Shown piece after piece: positions 32,260 to 42,526 of a stretch of DNA of 64,000 nt. The translations under genes and the position numbers were made by a program. The notes under the pieces were generated by a model, which was not told where the DNA came from, searched no databases, and saw only the letters and a program-made list of their open reading frames with translations. The DNA is from a virus. The first letter of the stretch is position 1. Each line of letters opens with the position of its first letter. The stretch is taken from positions 115,903 to 179,902 of the IMG/VR virus record IMGVR_UViG_3300025584_000449, one strand, 5' to 3'.

Positions 32260-32621
32260 ATCCTGGACCAAAGGGTAGTTTAGAAGAAACTGTAATAATA
32301 CAATATCTATCTAGAGAAGATAATATTGAAAATTTAAGATTTAACTTATTATTACAGTCCAACCTATTAGATGCAAGCAATGCTCAAGATGTTGAGGCTT
32401 TTAATAGAGTATTACAAGAATATAATGATGTAATATCTCTTAAGCCTAAAAAGACTTTCAAGACACAAGAACTAATGAATGATATGAAGAGTTTAAATAA
32501 AAAAGGATTCTTCGGAGTAAAAGTAAAAGCTAAAAAAGCTGGAAAACATATAGAAAGTGATTTTCAAAAGGATGTTTCAGCCCTCGCTAAGGACGTAACT
32601 CATGGCAGAAGAAGTACTTAA
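31849..32621 (+). CDS. Tail assembly chaperone, long form by programmed -1 frameshift
   Basis: Reading the zero frame to 32211, slipping back one base and continuing gives 257 aa. The added part (RDRLNFFRLRAKANGINPG to the end) is open from 32211 to the TAA at 32619-32621 with no start codon near its beginning, so it cannot be a separate gene. Without the shift the 340 bases from 32260 to 32601 would be empty. The fusion's end overlaps the tape measure start by 20 bases. This equals the GT fusion of lambda in position and logic. Confidence 0.85.
32205..32211 (+). promoter_or_regulatory. -1 ribosomal slippery site TTTTTTC
   Basis: In frame the codons are ACT TTT TTC GAG, so the heptamer is T TTT TTC, matching X XXY YYZ. 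After the slip the next codon is CGA. It is the only place joining the two overlapping open frames without meeting a stop. Confidence 0.85.
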
Positions 32622-35600
32622 GTATAAAATTGAAATAGATGATGCAGATTTAGCTAGTCAATTATTTAATATAAGAGACCAAGTTAATGGCGCCTTGATG
32701 GGCGAAGGTGGTGGATTCGGCAGTGGTAGATATATAGCACCACTTAATCAGCTCAATGACTCCATGTCAAAGAAGAGTGTGGTTGATTATATAGCCGACC
32801 TATCAGATAAATTTCAACAAGGATCTGGTAATTTTTCTGCGTCTTTATCAGAATTTCGTGAAGGGGTTGAACATGGAATGCAAATGTTTAACCAAACTCG
32901 TGCTTCTTTAGGACTAACTAATAGCCCTATAATGGATATTCCTTATGGCCCAACAAATCAATATAATCAACTTTTAAACAATATAGGCGAAAGAAGCTTC
33001 TTTAGCTCAGTCGCTGGTGCGGCTGTTGGTGCTGGCTATAACAATGATATGCCAATGTCAAAAGGAGAATATAGACTTAAAAGCTCTCAAGGTATTTTTA
33101 GTGCAAAAGGAATAGCGGAGGGACTTCTTGGAGCCGGAAGTGGTGCTATTGGGTTAGGGGCTGGAGCCATAGCTGGCGCCGCAGCTGGATCGGCAGGCGG
33201 GCCTGTGGGGATTGGCGTTGGTCTTGCTGTTGGGTTGGGCTTAGATTTAGTAGGCAGTACTTTAGCTAAAAATGAGAGACAGGCCATGGATATGGGTGGT
33301 GCTATAAAAGCACTTTCTGGGTCATTTACTGGGCCAGAATTTTCAAGTTCTGATGCAACGAGTGCAGCTAGAAGTATATTAAATACTAGATTTGATAAAG
33401 AACCTTTAATTAAAGGTATCGACTCAGATGAAATTCAAAGAGATATTTTAGGATTTGCTAATGCAGGAGGATACTCTGGAACTAGTTCACCAGATGCTTT
33501 TATAAAAACTACTAAAGATTTAATAAAAAATACTAAAGAAGTAATGGACGCCCTTAGAGTATCTCGAGATGAGGCCGTTAAGTTTATGGCAGGAATGCAG
33601 GGCCTAGGTATAAGTGTAGGCCAATCTGGAGATTATGCGAATACTATTCGTGGAGTTAGTATAGCTACCGGAAGTTCTCCAGAAAGAATGTTAAATTATC
33701 TACAACAAGGTTCTGCCGGATTAGGACAAATGGGAGTCGACGCTATCCCTGCTCAAAGTATGTTACTACAAACGAGAATGCAGGCAGAAGCTTTAAAAGA
33801 AAGCCCATTAGGACGAGAAACTATAAGAAGGTATGGTGGTGTAGAAAATGCTTCTATGGCTATGGCACAACAACAGACTCAATACGCCACCACTCCATTA
33901 GGAATGATGGCTTATGGTGGAATAGAAGCTGGAGCTTTTAATTTTAATGATCAATTTATTGCATTCTCAAATAAGTATAGTGACGACCCTACTAGTTATT
34001 TTGGAGATTTATATACTGCGCCAAATAGAGCTGCTAATATAAATCATTATGCAGCCAATGCCGCAAGAATGGCACCATTTATTGAGCAGTATACAGACTT
34101 TGGTATAACTGATGAAAATACTATGAAGCAGTTCATGCTACAGTCAGGCAGATTCAAAGGCGGTAGGGTTGAAATAGATGCCGCAATGGAAATGTTCAAA
34201 GAGGGGCCTGAACGATATCTTCAAGAGGTAGGTCAATTTGCTGTAGAAAAACAACAGCATGAGATTTTAAGTAATAAAGTTGGGATAGGTACCGGGATAA
34301 AAGCAGATATTAAATCTGGCTGGCATGATATGACATTCGGTATTACAGACACTGTTGGAAGAAGGTTCTTTGGTGGAATAACAAGAGCTATAAAAGGTAA
34401 ACTAGACGATGTTTCAACAAGCCTAGCTGGTCTTGAATCCGTTGAATTTAACACACCAAAGTTATTCTTAGGAGAAGATAGCGAAGAACTGACAGACATA
34501 GAAGAAGATTTCAATAAAATAATGGAGAGTCAGTCCTCAGCTAGTGCATCAAGAACTCTTCAAGTAGGAAAAAGAAATACTTTTTCTGCGATGTTTGCTG
34601 GAGCATATGCTAAAACATATACAGGAGAAGACGCAGAGGAACAAATAGAAGCTATAGAAGAATATAAAAGATTAAAAGAAGATCGATCTGGTGATGATTT
34701 ATTTATAGGCACGAGAGGTGCTGCTAAAGCTCGTAGAGCAATAACAGGCTTGGGAGCGTCGAGTGGAGCATTAGTTGGTTTTTCAGCAAGAGATACTAGA
34801 GCCTTCGAAACTGGAGCTCTATTAAAACAGGATCCGTCAAAGCAGATAGATTATTGGTCTATAAGAGGTTATGGTAAATATTGGGATGAGCTAATCATAG
34901 AAGAAAAAAGAAGAGTAAAAGGACACATGCATAGTGAGAAGGGGAATGAAGAGTTTTTGTTCATGGAAGTCATAAATGAATCAAACCAATCTGACACTAC
35001 TGAGGAAGCCTCTAGAACTTCATTAGCTATTTCCGTATTAGACCAAAGGATAGATGATAAGTTAGGTAAATACGATGACTTTAGTAATGCTTTTGAAAGT
35101 AGAGAAATTGGCGGCGATGATGACTTTAGTGGATTACGAGACATATTAAATGATATGGGCGGCGAAGAACTATTCATGGTTAAAGATGAAGAAGGCTTTA
35201 ATATGAATTGGTGGAACATAGATTTAGAAGCTATGGATAAACTAGCAACTGATGAGAATATAGGAAAGTTAACCACAGGCCAACGAGAGACATACTATAG
35301 ACAGCGAAGAGCTTTAGGCAAGTTCTCAGAAAAATATGGAAAACATAAAGACCTTGCAAAAAGACGAAGCTTTGGACATACTAAATTAAAGTTAGATAAA
35401 ATTAAGGGAGAAATGGGGGGAGGCGAAGTAACTAATGTGTTAAAAGCATTTGCTTCTACTGGTGGAAAATTCTATTTCGATAGCGATAATCCTCTATCTA
35501 TGGAAGACTTTGAAGGTCTTGCAGAACTAAGAGACTCTATGCTATCAGGAGAGTCCACAAGGGCAGAACTCCTAGCAAAAATTAATAATCCTAGCTCTAA

Positions 35601-35763
35601 ATTGTCTGATGAGGCAAAAGAAGCAGCACTAAAAGACTTTGGAGAGAGAACTGAAGTTCAACTTCTTAGCGATACCTACGATATGTGGAATCGCCTTATC
35701 CATCCTGACGGTGGACTAATAGTAACATATAATATAAAACATAGGAAAGATAAATTTAAATAA
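32602..35763 (+). CDS. Tape measure protein
   Basis: 1053 aa, the long gene directly after the frameshifted chaperones. A Gly/Ala-rich hydrophobic region at about 170-222 (AEGLLGAGSGAIGLGAGAIA, then VGIGVGLAVGLGLDLVG) is typical of tape measures, which set tail length and pass into the host membrane. Later parts are largely helical and charged. At the usual 0.15 nm per residue it would specify a tail of roughly 160 nm (inference). No lytic domain is obvious. Its stop shares a base with the next start (TAATG). Confidence 0.8.
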   Translation: MAEEVLKYKIEIDDADLASQLFNIRDQVNGALMGEGGGFGSGRYIAPLNQLNDSMSKKSVVDYIADLSDKFQQGSGNFSASLSEFREGVEHGMQMFNQTRASLGLTNSPIMDIPYGPTNQYNQLLNNIGERSFFSSVAGAAVGAGYNNDMPMSKGEYRLKSSQGIFSAKGIAEGLLGAGSGAIGLGAGAIAGAAAGSAGGPVGIGVGLAVGLGLDLVGSTLAKNERQAMDMGGAIKALSGSFTGPEFSSSDATSAARSILNTRFDKEPLIKGIDSDEIQRDILGFANAGGYSGTSSPDAFIKTTKDLIKNTKEVMDALRVSRDEAVKFMAGMQGLGISVGQSGDYANTIRGVSIATGSSPERMLNYLQQGSAGLGQMGVDAIPAQSMLLQTRMQAEALKESPLGRETIRRYGGVENASMAMAQQQTQYATTPLGMMAYGGIEAGAFNFNDQFIAFSNKYSDDPTSYFGDLYTAPNRAANINHYAANAARMAPFIEQYTDFGITDENTMKQFMLQSGRFKGGRVEIDAAMEMFKEGPERYLQEVGQFAVEKQQHEILSNKVGIGTGIKADIKSGWHDMTFGITDTVGRRFFGGITRAIKGKLDDVSTSLAGLESVEFNTPKLFLGEDSEELTDIEEDFNKIMESQSSASASRTLQVGKRNTFSAMFAGAYAKTYTGEDAEEQIEAIEEYKRLKEDRSGDDLFIGTRGAAKARRAITGLGASSGALVGFSARDTRAFETGALLKQDPSKQIDYWSIRGYGKYWDELIIEEKRRVKGHMHSEKGNEEFLFMEVINESNQSDTTEEASRTSLAISVLDQRIDDKLGKYDDFSNAFESREIGGDDDFSGLRDILNDMGGEELFMVKDEEGFNMNWWNIDLEAMDKLATDENIGKLTTGQRETYYRQRRALGKFSEKYGKHKDLAKRRSFGHTKLKLDKIKGEMGGGEVTNVLKAFASTGGKFYFDSDNPLSMEDFEGLAELRDSMLSGESTRAELLAKINNPSSKLSDEAKEAALKDFGERTEVQLLSDTYDMWNRLIHPDGGLIVTYNIKHRKDKFK

Positions 35764-38054
35764 TGGATACTAATGTAGTACATATTGATTGTAAATTATT
35801 TTTAGAGGGAATAGAAATTCCGTTTAGTGGTATTTCTATATCTGAGGGTATTGGCTCTTTTCCACAATGCACTCTAAATTTTCCTGCACAGTCTGGTGCA
35901 ACAAGAATATTACCCGGAACTCTTGTACAAGTGTTTGGGAAAATAATTGATGAATACGGAGATAAGGGTGAGGATTACTTCCTTTTGTTTGAAGGCGAAG
36001 TAGCAGGTATAAATTATAATAGAACTGAAGTTGGCACTAGACAAGCTAATATCCAAGCAGTTTCTTTATTAAGTAAGTGGGCATCAATACATAAATTTGC
36101 TGTCGATTACTTAAGCACTAAAGTACACCAAGCAGATGTATCTTTTTATTTAATTAATAGTGATGCTTTTAATGAGGAGGGTAAGGAAGATTCGGATACA
36201 ACAGAAACCCCGGATAAAGAAATAAAAGATAAAGATTATGAGTTTACAGCAGAGGCAGTTCCTGGACTTCTGCTGCTTTTTCAAAATGCATATAAAGTGT
36301 TTGAAGAGGGCGGCTCTGATGCTAATTTACAACCCCTGTTTCAAAAGTTAATTTCTTACTTTAGTAATTTAGATTTTTATTACGGCCTATTAAATGAACC
36401 ATTAAAGTTTGATAAGACTTTATTTGCATTCCCTAATAAACATGCTGTCTCTTTATTAAAAGTTCATCAATTAAGGAAAGACATGTTAAGTCAAAGTGAA
36501 AACCCTAATGCACTATCCTTATTGAATTTTATACAATTATTTTTAGAGCGCCTTAATTATAGAATTATATTTCCTGCTACCTTTACACAGACTATAAATC
36601 CTGCTACTGGAGAGTCTGTACCAATGCGTGCATACATTGTTCCTAACTTGGACTTTGCACCACCAATAAAAAATAATATTATATTTGCTGATGAAAAAAT
36701 GTCTTATAGTTTTTCTCGTAGCTTTACCACAGAGCCAACAGTATATGTTGCAGAATTAGACGCATTAAGACAATGGACGACGAATACTGGGGTAATCCCT
36801 AAAACCCTAGTTCCTATGGTAATGGTTCCTGGATTAGATTTGGTTGATGGGGATGACGTTAAAAAACCAAAATTAGAATTCACGACGGAAGAAACCTATA
36901 GAGGCCGTAATCGACCAATAAACCAAAATTTAGCTCAAGGTACTTTAGACTTTTTAACTCTATATTCTAAGAGGCCACCACTAGACCCGTTCCAACTTTG
37001 GACTAGCGATGAAGAAGCTGCTGAACAAAAAGCAAAAGCTCAACTTGAATTAAAAAAGAAACTCTATAAAGAAACTTTATTAGAATTCTTTGACGCTAGA
37101 TACGGAAGTAGGTCGTGTTCTGTTAGCACTGAGTTTAACCCCCATCGAATAATAGGATTTCCTGCTCTAATACTAGAGACAGAGGATGATACTCCTAGTG
37201 TTTGTGGGATATTGTCTGGACAAAGAATTACTATAAACTCAGAAGGCGCTGCTTCCTGTCAACTGACAATATCTAAACCTAGATTAATATGGGATGCTCA
37301 GGAAAATATTGATATAGCAGAAGATGCTGGTGAAGATCCTTCTCCACATAAGTTAGATTTAACTTACGATTTAGTTCCGTTTATGAATTCATACTTAGAC
37401 GAAGATTTTTATAAGATTGATAAGATAGGTGTTGAGATTTATCCACTGATTCAACATGGAACACTACATAAAAAAATAGACTCTGCTGAAGCTTCGGAAT
37501 GGGATAAAGATGATACATCATTAAAGGAAAAAGAAAATTTTTATAAAAACTACTTTGTAAATAAAGAAAGGTCTTCCTTTTATGACTCTTCTTTGTTAGA
37601 CTTTATTAGACAGTACGAAACCGGGAAACTAATAGTAAACTTAGAGGAGTTTAAAGTAAAGAAAAATGACTCAGAGGAAATCGCAAATGCTAAGTTAATT
37701 TCCTATAGCATACACGTATTGAAAAATATATATAGTAATGTTTCTAATAAACCAGGATTTAGAAAAATACAAACATCAAGGAATCTTATTACAATGACCG
37801 ATTATTTTAAATTCTTAAATGTTAGTGGAGATGTGCCTGGAACTTTAGACTATAAAGACACAACCGAAGTAGTGAAAATAGAAAATGCAAAAGCTTTAAT
37901 AAATCATAATTTAACTAGCGCAGAGATAGACCCGGATCTTCACGATGAGCTAAAAAAAGTTTATTCAGAAAAACGAAAACAAGCAATAGAAAAAGCCTTT
38001 GGTAAATATTTAAAACAATTCCAACAAGATTTAACCACTATAGTGACGAGGTAA
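35763..38054 (+). CDS. Baseplate hub protein (late control gpD/gp44-like)
   Basis: 763 aa. The N-terminal 120 residues (IDCKLFLEGIEIPFSGISIS, GTLVQVFGK, LFEGEVAGINYNR) have the beta-barrel pattern of hub proteins that cap the tail tube, and ANIQAVSLLSKWA begins the second domain. A long charged C-terminal extension ends in KAFGKYLKQFQQDLTT. It follows the tape measure gene, the usual hub position. Exact family is uncertain. Confidence 0.65.
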   Translation: MDTNVVHIDCKLFLEGIEIPFSGISISEGIGSFPQCTLNFPAQSGATRILPGTLVQVFGKIIDEYGDKGEDYFLLFEGEVAGINYNRTEVGTRQANIQAVSLLSKWASIHKFAVDYLSTKVHQADVSFYLINSDAFNEEGKEDSDTTETPDKEIKDKDYEFTAEAVPGLLLLFQNAYKVFEEGGSDANLQPLFQKLISYFSNLDFYYGLLNEPLKFDKTLFAFPNKHAVSLLKVHQLRKDMLSQSENPNALSLLNFIQLFLERLNYRIIFPATFTQTINPATGESVPMRAYIVPNLDFAPPIKNNIIFADEKMSYSFSRSFTTEPTVYVAELDALRQWTTNTGVIPKTLVPMVMVPGLDLVDGDDVKKPKLEFTTEETYRGRNRPINQNLAQGTLDFLTLYSKRPPLDPFQLWTSDEEAAEQKAKAQLELKKKLYKETLLEFFDARYGSRSCSVSTEFNPHRIIGFPALILETEDDTPSVCGILSGQRITINSEGAASCQLTISKPRLIWDAQENIDIAEDAGEDPSPHKLDLTYDLVPFMNSYLDEDFYKIDKIGVEIYPLIQHGTLHKKIDSAEASEWDKDDTSLKEKENFYKNYFVNKERSSFYDSSLLDFIRQYETGKLIVNLEEFKVKKNDSEEIANAKLISYSIHVLKNIYSNVSNKPGFRKIQTSRNLITMTDYFKFLNVSGDVPGTLDYKDTTEVVKIENAKALINHNLTSAEIDPDLHDELKKVYSEKRKQAIEKAFGKYLKQFQQDLTTIVTR

Positions 38055-38057
38055 TGT

Positions 38058-39203
38058 ATGAGTGATTCTGAAATTTATGGAGCCGGCATTAGGCTCGGAT
38101 ATATAAATGATGGTAGTGAGGGCCTAAACATACCGGCAGTAAATACTGCAGAGAATGTTTTTGATGGCCCATCACCGACATCTTCAAGCTCAACTAGAGG
38201 ACAGATTATTAGTCAACTACGCGGTGTTAGTACTAAGAAAGAATTACCTATACATTTGTCTGAAAAGATTAGCTCAAGTAGTCAGTATGATCTTGCTAAT
38301 TCCGGCGCTGTAATATTTATTAAAGACAAAGCTTCCTCTAATATAAATTATATGACTAATAGGTTTTATTTAAGTGCTCTTGATATAACTCAAAAAGAAA
38401 GAGCACAGATACAGAATACATTTGGTGCTGCATCTGTGGCATTGTTTGGAGACTCTGTTAAAATATATACCTTTTCTGGTACTGCGTTAGAGCATACTAG
38501 TACAAAAGCAAAAGGCGCTCCTTCAGATTATTTTCATGGGTCTTCATTACTAGATCTTTATAATAATCATATGCGGGGAACACAGCTAGTAGACGATGGG
38601 TCAGTGGCTATTATGAGAATAATGAACCACACTATATGGGGCTATCCTTTAACCTTTAATTATAGAAATATAGCTACTGCTGATAAATATATTGAATTTG
38701 GAATGAGCTGGGTAGTAACTAATCATAGTTTAGCTATGGAAAGTTTAGTTACTGATAATCAATTAGAAAATCATTATGATTTATCTAGCTACTATGATAC
38801 CAATAATGAAGACATTACAGCACAAATAGGGGATTTAAAAAACGATATCGATGTGCTTAAGGATACTATAGATATAATTGAAATTTTTATAAACAATGTT
38901 TATTCATATACACCTACCGTAATTACCGAAGAACGAGAAACTATATTTCAAGGTATTGAGCGTGTTGCTAATATGTTAAAAATTAGAATCAGAACTATAC
39001 CACAATTTTTCCCTACAGAAGAAGAGGTTGATTCATATGCTAATAACTTAAAAAATGCAGTAACTGAAGAATTTACAGTATCAAATGCATTACCACATCA
39101 ATCAAAATCAAACGAACACTATATAAGATTAATTCAAATTTATAGATTACTGTTTAACAAATTAATGTTAGTGTATGGTGGAAATCATGCACTGGCTTTT
39201 TAG
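38058..39203 (+). CDS. Virion/tail-associated protein, unknown
   Basis: 381 aa. AGIRLGYINDGSEGLNIP opens it, IYTFSGTALEHTST and IMNHTIWGYPLTFNYR form a beta-rich middle near residues 130-210, and a helical section (IGDLKNDIDVLKDTIDIIEI) follows. The block IMNHTIWGYPLTFNY may be a tail or tube contact. Placed between the hub and a sigma-like gene, on the tail transcript. No recognised family. Confidence 0.6.
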   Translation: MSDSEIYGAGIRLGYINDGSEGLNIPAVNTAENVFDGPSPTSSSSTRGQIISQLRGVSTKKELPIHLSEKISSSSQYDLANSGAVIFIKDKASSNINYMTNRFYLSALDITQKERAQIQNTFGAASVALFGDSVKIYTFSGTALEHTSTKAKGAPSDYFHGSSLLDLYNNHMRGTQLVDDGSVAIMRIMNHTIWGYPLTFNYRNIATADKYIEFGMSWVVTNHSLAMESLVTDNQLENHYDLSSYYDTNNEDITAQIGDLKNDIDVLKDTIDIIEIFINNVYSYTPTVITEERETIFQGIERVANMLKIRIRTIPQFFPTEEEVDSYANNLKNAVTEEFTVSNALPHQSKSNEHYIRLIQIYRLLFNKLMLVYGGNHALAF

Positions 39204-39211
39204 GAGATTAG

Positions 39212-39943
39212 ATGACGCTGCGTGAAAAAGAATTAGAACTATGGAAGCAATATAGAGCTGGTAATAAAATGGCCGGTCAGCAATTAGTTAAATCCTTAAA
39301 GCCCTTAATTAATCAACAGATCGGAAAATATGTTGGTGTAACTCTTCCTAGAGTGGCTATCGATATGGAGGCTACTAAATTAGTATACCAAGCTTTTGAT
39401 ACATATGACCCAGAGAAAGCTCAGTTGAATACCCATGTGACTAACTATCTAAAGAAGTTACAAAGATTTGTTATTAACTATCAGAACGTTGGGCACATTC
39501 CTGAACCACGGGCGATGAAGATAGGTATATATAATTCTATCTATGATAACATAGAATCAGATAAAGGCCGTGAACCAACAATGGCTGAACTGGCTGACGA
39601 AATGAGTTGGCCAATTAAAGAGATCGAGAAACTACAGATAGAGCTGAGACGAGACCTTTCCATTGAACACGGCACTGGTGATGAAGATGATGTCGGAACA
39701 TTCTTTGAGTATACCCCTGACTTAGCTTCTCCAGAACAGTTTAAATTAAGACAAGCTCTGAGCTTTATATACTATGACTCAGACCCAATAGATAAAAAAA
39801 TAATAGAGTATGTTTTTGGCTATGGTGGAAAACCTAAATTAAAAGACAAAGACATATCATTTAAATTAAGATTGTCTTCACAAAAAGTGGCACAGCGAAA
39901 AAAGGATATAGCTGCTAAACTTAGAGATAGCATGAGATATTAA
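39212..39943 (+). CDS. Divergent sigma-70-like factor encoded within the tail operon
   Basis: 243 aa. LREKELELWKQYRAGNKMAG and VYQAFDTYDPEKAQLNTHVT resemble region 2, GREPTMAELADEMSWPIKEI region 3 and DKDISFKLRLSSQKVAQRKK a degenerate region 4.2. The region 2.3 aromatic cluster YAVWWIRQ of ordinary sigmas is replaced by VTNYLKKLQRFV, so promoter melting may differ. It could direct late transcription or be carried in the virion. AGGAG precedes the ATG. Compare the complete sigma at 3094-3909. Confidence 0.75.
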   Translation: MTLREKELELWKQYRAGNKMAGQQLVKSLKPLINQQIGKYVGVTLPRVAIDMEATKLVYQAFDTYDPEKAQLNTHVTNYLKKLQRFVINYQNVGHIPEPRAMKIGIYNSIYDNIESDKGREPTMAELADEMSWPIKEIEKLQIELRRDLSIEHGTGDEDDVGTFFEYTPDLASPEQFKLRQALSFIYYDSDPIDKKIIEYVFGYGGKPKLKDKDISFKLRLSSQKVAQRKKDIAAKLRDSMRY

Positions 39944-42087
39944 TGGCTACTGATCAAATACTACAACAACCAAATCCTTGTACTACTATTAGAGTTGAGC
40001 ACCAGGTCTCTACTTTTTTAAATAATTTAGCTGAGAGTCTTGGTCTTGATTCCTCTGATGCAGATATTGCTGCACTACTTAGTGAGCTTGGAGATCAACT
40101 ATCTAGAGCGCTGAAGGATTGGAAAGATAAAACAAAGGTGTTCTTAACCGAGGCTGGAGGGTATTCGGCGTTTCTTGCGTTAATATTGCTTGCTGATTTT
40201 TTAGGATTTGACCCAAACGTTTTATTAAATCCTATTGGATACATCAACACTATATTAATGACATCTTTAATGTTCCAATTTGTAGCAATGTATTTAACTC
40301 TAAGCGAAACGCCTTATTATTATTTAATGTATAGAAGTCTAGTTACACTAGAAGAGCAGTTATTAGAAAGACAGGTTGTATTAGATAAAGTTATAGCAAG
40401 CTTAAGGCCTATTATTAGACTAGGTGATTATTTTGCATTCTTGGAAAAACAACTTAAGGGATTAGATTCTAACAATGAGGTATTAAGAGCTATTAGTGAT
40501 CTTAAAAAAGCAAGACACTCTCTTGGATTATCCGTTGGGTTACAATTAAATGATGGCTCTGTCCTAAGTGCTGATTTTGAGCCTCAACTATTTAGATCAA
40601 AATATTTAACATATGCTAGTACTCATTTAGATAATTGTATTAATAACTTACATGGAGATTTCTTCTCACAAGTAAGAGATGCTATTCAAATGAGTGATGA
40701 AGTAAATGTTCCTTTTTCTGAGAACCCGACATTACAATCTTGGGAAGCTTTTGGAGATTACTTTCAAAACAAATTTAAGTTACAGGAAGAGACAGGAGGA
40801 AATGCTTTTGAGCAATCAATACAAGTTCTAGCTCAAGACATCTCTGCGCTGACTACCGCACAACAAATTTATATTATAGCGTCCATAGTGGCTAGTATGT
40901 TAGAGAATCTTATTATGTATCTTCCAGTTCAATACTTAAATATTGGTAAAAATGTATTAGACATTACACGTGATATCTGGGATACAAAAGATATAGGAAA
41001 AGTAACAACTGCTACTGTAGGTGATGTATTATTATCTGATGTACAAACCTTGAGAGATACCAACGCTAGAGTAACCATGGTTGAGCAAATTATTGCACGA
41101 TTTGACATTACCTTTAAATCAGTAAGTCTGCTTGGCCAACAAGCATATACTTTACTATATCCAATTTTAACAGGATTAAAGTCTGTTCAAACAGAAATTG
41201 AAGGACACGTATTAACTGAAAAAGGGCAAAAGATAGTTACAAATATAACTAATACAGAAAGAACTGAATGGATTAAAACCCTACTAAAACATAAAAGTAC
41301 GGTTGACACAATGGTGTCTAATCCATTAAAAGGACAAGCTGGCGGATCATACGGCAACTCAATAAATTCTTTACTGGGCGAAAACAACGCTATAAATAAT
41401 GAAAAACTAGTTGATATAAATACTAACTATCAATGGTTAATTAAATATCTTTCTGGCTCTAGTGAAATAGATGATGTACTATTTGATAATGTAGCTTCTT
41501 TGAAGCAGCCAGCAGATACAGTTGTTGACTTTAGTCAGGACCTTGTAGCTAATTTTTCTCAGAACGTTTACTCTGGAAAATTTAAGAATTTTATGCCATC
41601 ATTTAAAGAAATGTTATATAAATTAAACGAGCAAAGACAAAAAGATATACAAATAATAAATATATCTAAAGTAATAAGAAGAGATTTAGAAACATTGCCT
41701 GGGTTTAATATAATGTTAAATGAAGTAGAAGGCATAAACGATTTATTGAAAGATTCCTGGTTCTCTAATTTATCAGACCAGCTATCAACAGGCAATCTAG
41801 CACTACTAAATGCCGGTCTACAGAGTCTAAGTGAGCTTGGCTGTTTAGGCACTGTCTCCTCTACAAGTAATGTACAAGACTTGCCAATTATAAAAGAAGT
41901 GTTTGGGTATGTCTATGGTGGGAGTAAGTCTGCTTTGAAAAAAGTACAGAACTATTTAGATAGAACTGAAGAAGAGAATAAAACATGTCAAGCTAAAGTA
42001 ACTACAATAACAGATTATATGCAAAAATTAGAAAATTATGCAGCCGTTACTCCAGAAGTTCCTCTTGACATTACCTTACCAACTTAG
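39943..42087 (+). CDS. Tail/virion protein with a hydrophobic region
   Basis: 714 aa. Residues about 70-135 contain hydrophobic stretches (FLALILLADFLGF, YINTILMTSLMFQFVAMYL) and another lies near 305-325 (IYIIASIVASMLENLIMYL). The rest is helical, ending in a Cys-containing segment (TCQAKVTTITDYMQKL). Membrane-prone virion proteins in this place may help DNA entry; no family is recognised. Starts on the sigma gene's stop (TAATG). Confidence 0.6.
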   Translation: MATDQILQQPNPCTTIRVEHQVSTFLNNLAESLGLDSSDADIAALLSELGDQLSRALKDWKDKTKVFLTEAGGYSAFLALILLADFLGFDPNVLLNPIGYINTILMTSLMFQFVAMYLTLSETPYYYLMYRSLVTLEEQLLERQVVLDKVIASLRPIIRLGDYFAFLEKQLKGLDSNNEVLRAISDLKKARHSLGLSVGLQLNDGSVLSADFEPQLFRSKYLTYASTHLDNCINNLHGDFFSQVRDAIQMSDEVNVPFSENPTLQSWEAFGDYFQNKFKLQEETGGNAFEQSIQVLAQDISALTTAQQIYIIASIVASMLENLIMYLPVQYLNIGKNVLDITRDIWDTKDIGKVTTATVGDVLLSDVQTLRDTNARVTMVEQIIARFDITFKSVSLLGQQAYTLLYPILTGLKSVQTEIEGHVLTEKGQKIVTNITNTERTEWIKTLLKHKSTVDTMVSNPLKGQAGGSYGNSINSLLGENNAINNEKLVDINTNYQWLIKYLSGSSEIDDVLFDNVASLKQPADTVVDFSQDLVANFSQNVYSGKFKNFMPSFKEMLYKLNEQRQKDIQIINISKVIRRDLETLPGFNIMLNEVEGINDLLKDSWFSNLSDQLSTGNLALLNAGLQSLSELGCLGTVSSTSNVQDLPIIKEVFGYVYGGSKSALKKVQNYLDRTEEENKTCQAKVTTITDYMQKLENYAAVTPEVPLDITLPT

Positions 42088-42096
42088 GATTTTAAT

Positions 42097-42516
42097 ATGG
42101 CACAGGACGTAAAAATTATAGATGTAGACTCTGATGGGATTCTAACTGTTGTTTTTCCAACAGGAGTAGAAAGAGCTAAATCAAGTTTTAACTTGATTCA
42201 GCGTGTAGCAAAACGTATATTAACATTAGAGGGATCTGATATAGTTAATCCTACAGTGGGTACCAACATACCTGCTATGTTTACTTCTTTGGCTGATAGC
42301 GATAAAGAACATTTATCTGGGGTTTTCCCTATTTATATTAGTGATTTAGAGCAAGAGTTAAAATTAGAACAACTAATTATTCCTAACTTGCCTAAAAGCG
42401 AACAACTTAAGTCATTAGTATTATTAGAGTTAAAGCATTTACCAGAAAGTTTATCGTGGCATTTAAAATTAAGGGTTGACCTACAAGACGGAACCTCCCA
42501 ACTTATCGTAATTTAA
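42097..42516 (+). CDS. Baseplate wedge protein, gp25/W-like
   Basis: 139 aa. The order KSSFNLIQRVAKRILTLEGS, NPTVGTNIPAMF and later EQLKSLVLLELKHL fits the small T4 gp25/P2 W family that joins the inner baseplate to the sheath; the family's E-P-R motif is not seen. It precedes a J-like gene by 10 bases, the expected order in contractile phages. Confidence 0.65.
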   Translation: MAQDVKIIDVDSDGILTVVFPTGVERAKSSFNLIQRVAKRILTLEGSDIVNPTVGTNIPAMFTSLADSDKEHLSGVFPIYISDLEQELKLEQLIIPNLPKSEQLKSLVLLELKHLPESLSWHLKLRVDLQDGTSQLIVI

Positions 42517-42526
42517 GGAAATTAGA

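Noticed and set aside
32260-32601. Separate small gene before the tape measure
   Set aside because: The open frame lacks a start codon and ribosome site near its beginning; the slippery heptamer explains it.
34869-35276. 135-codon minus-strand frame opposite the tape measure gene
   Set aside because: Ser/Leu/Ile-rich shadow of the coding strand with no start signal.
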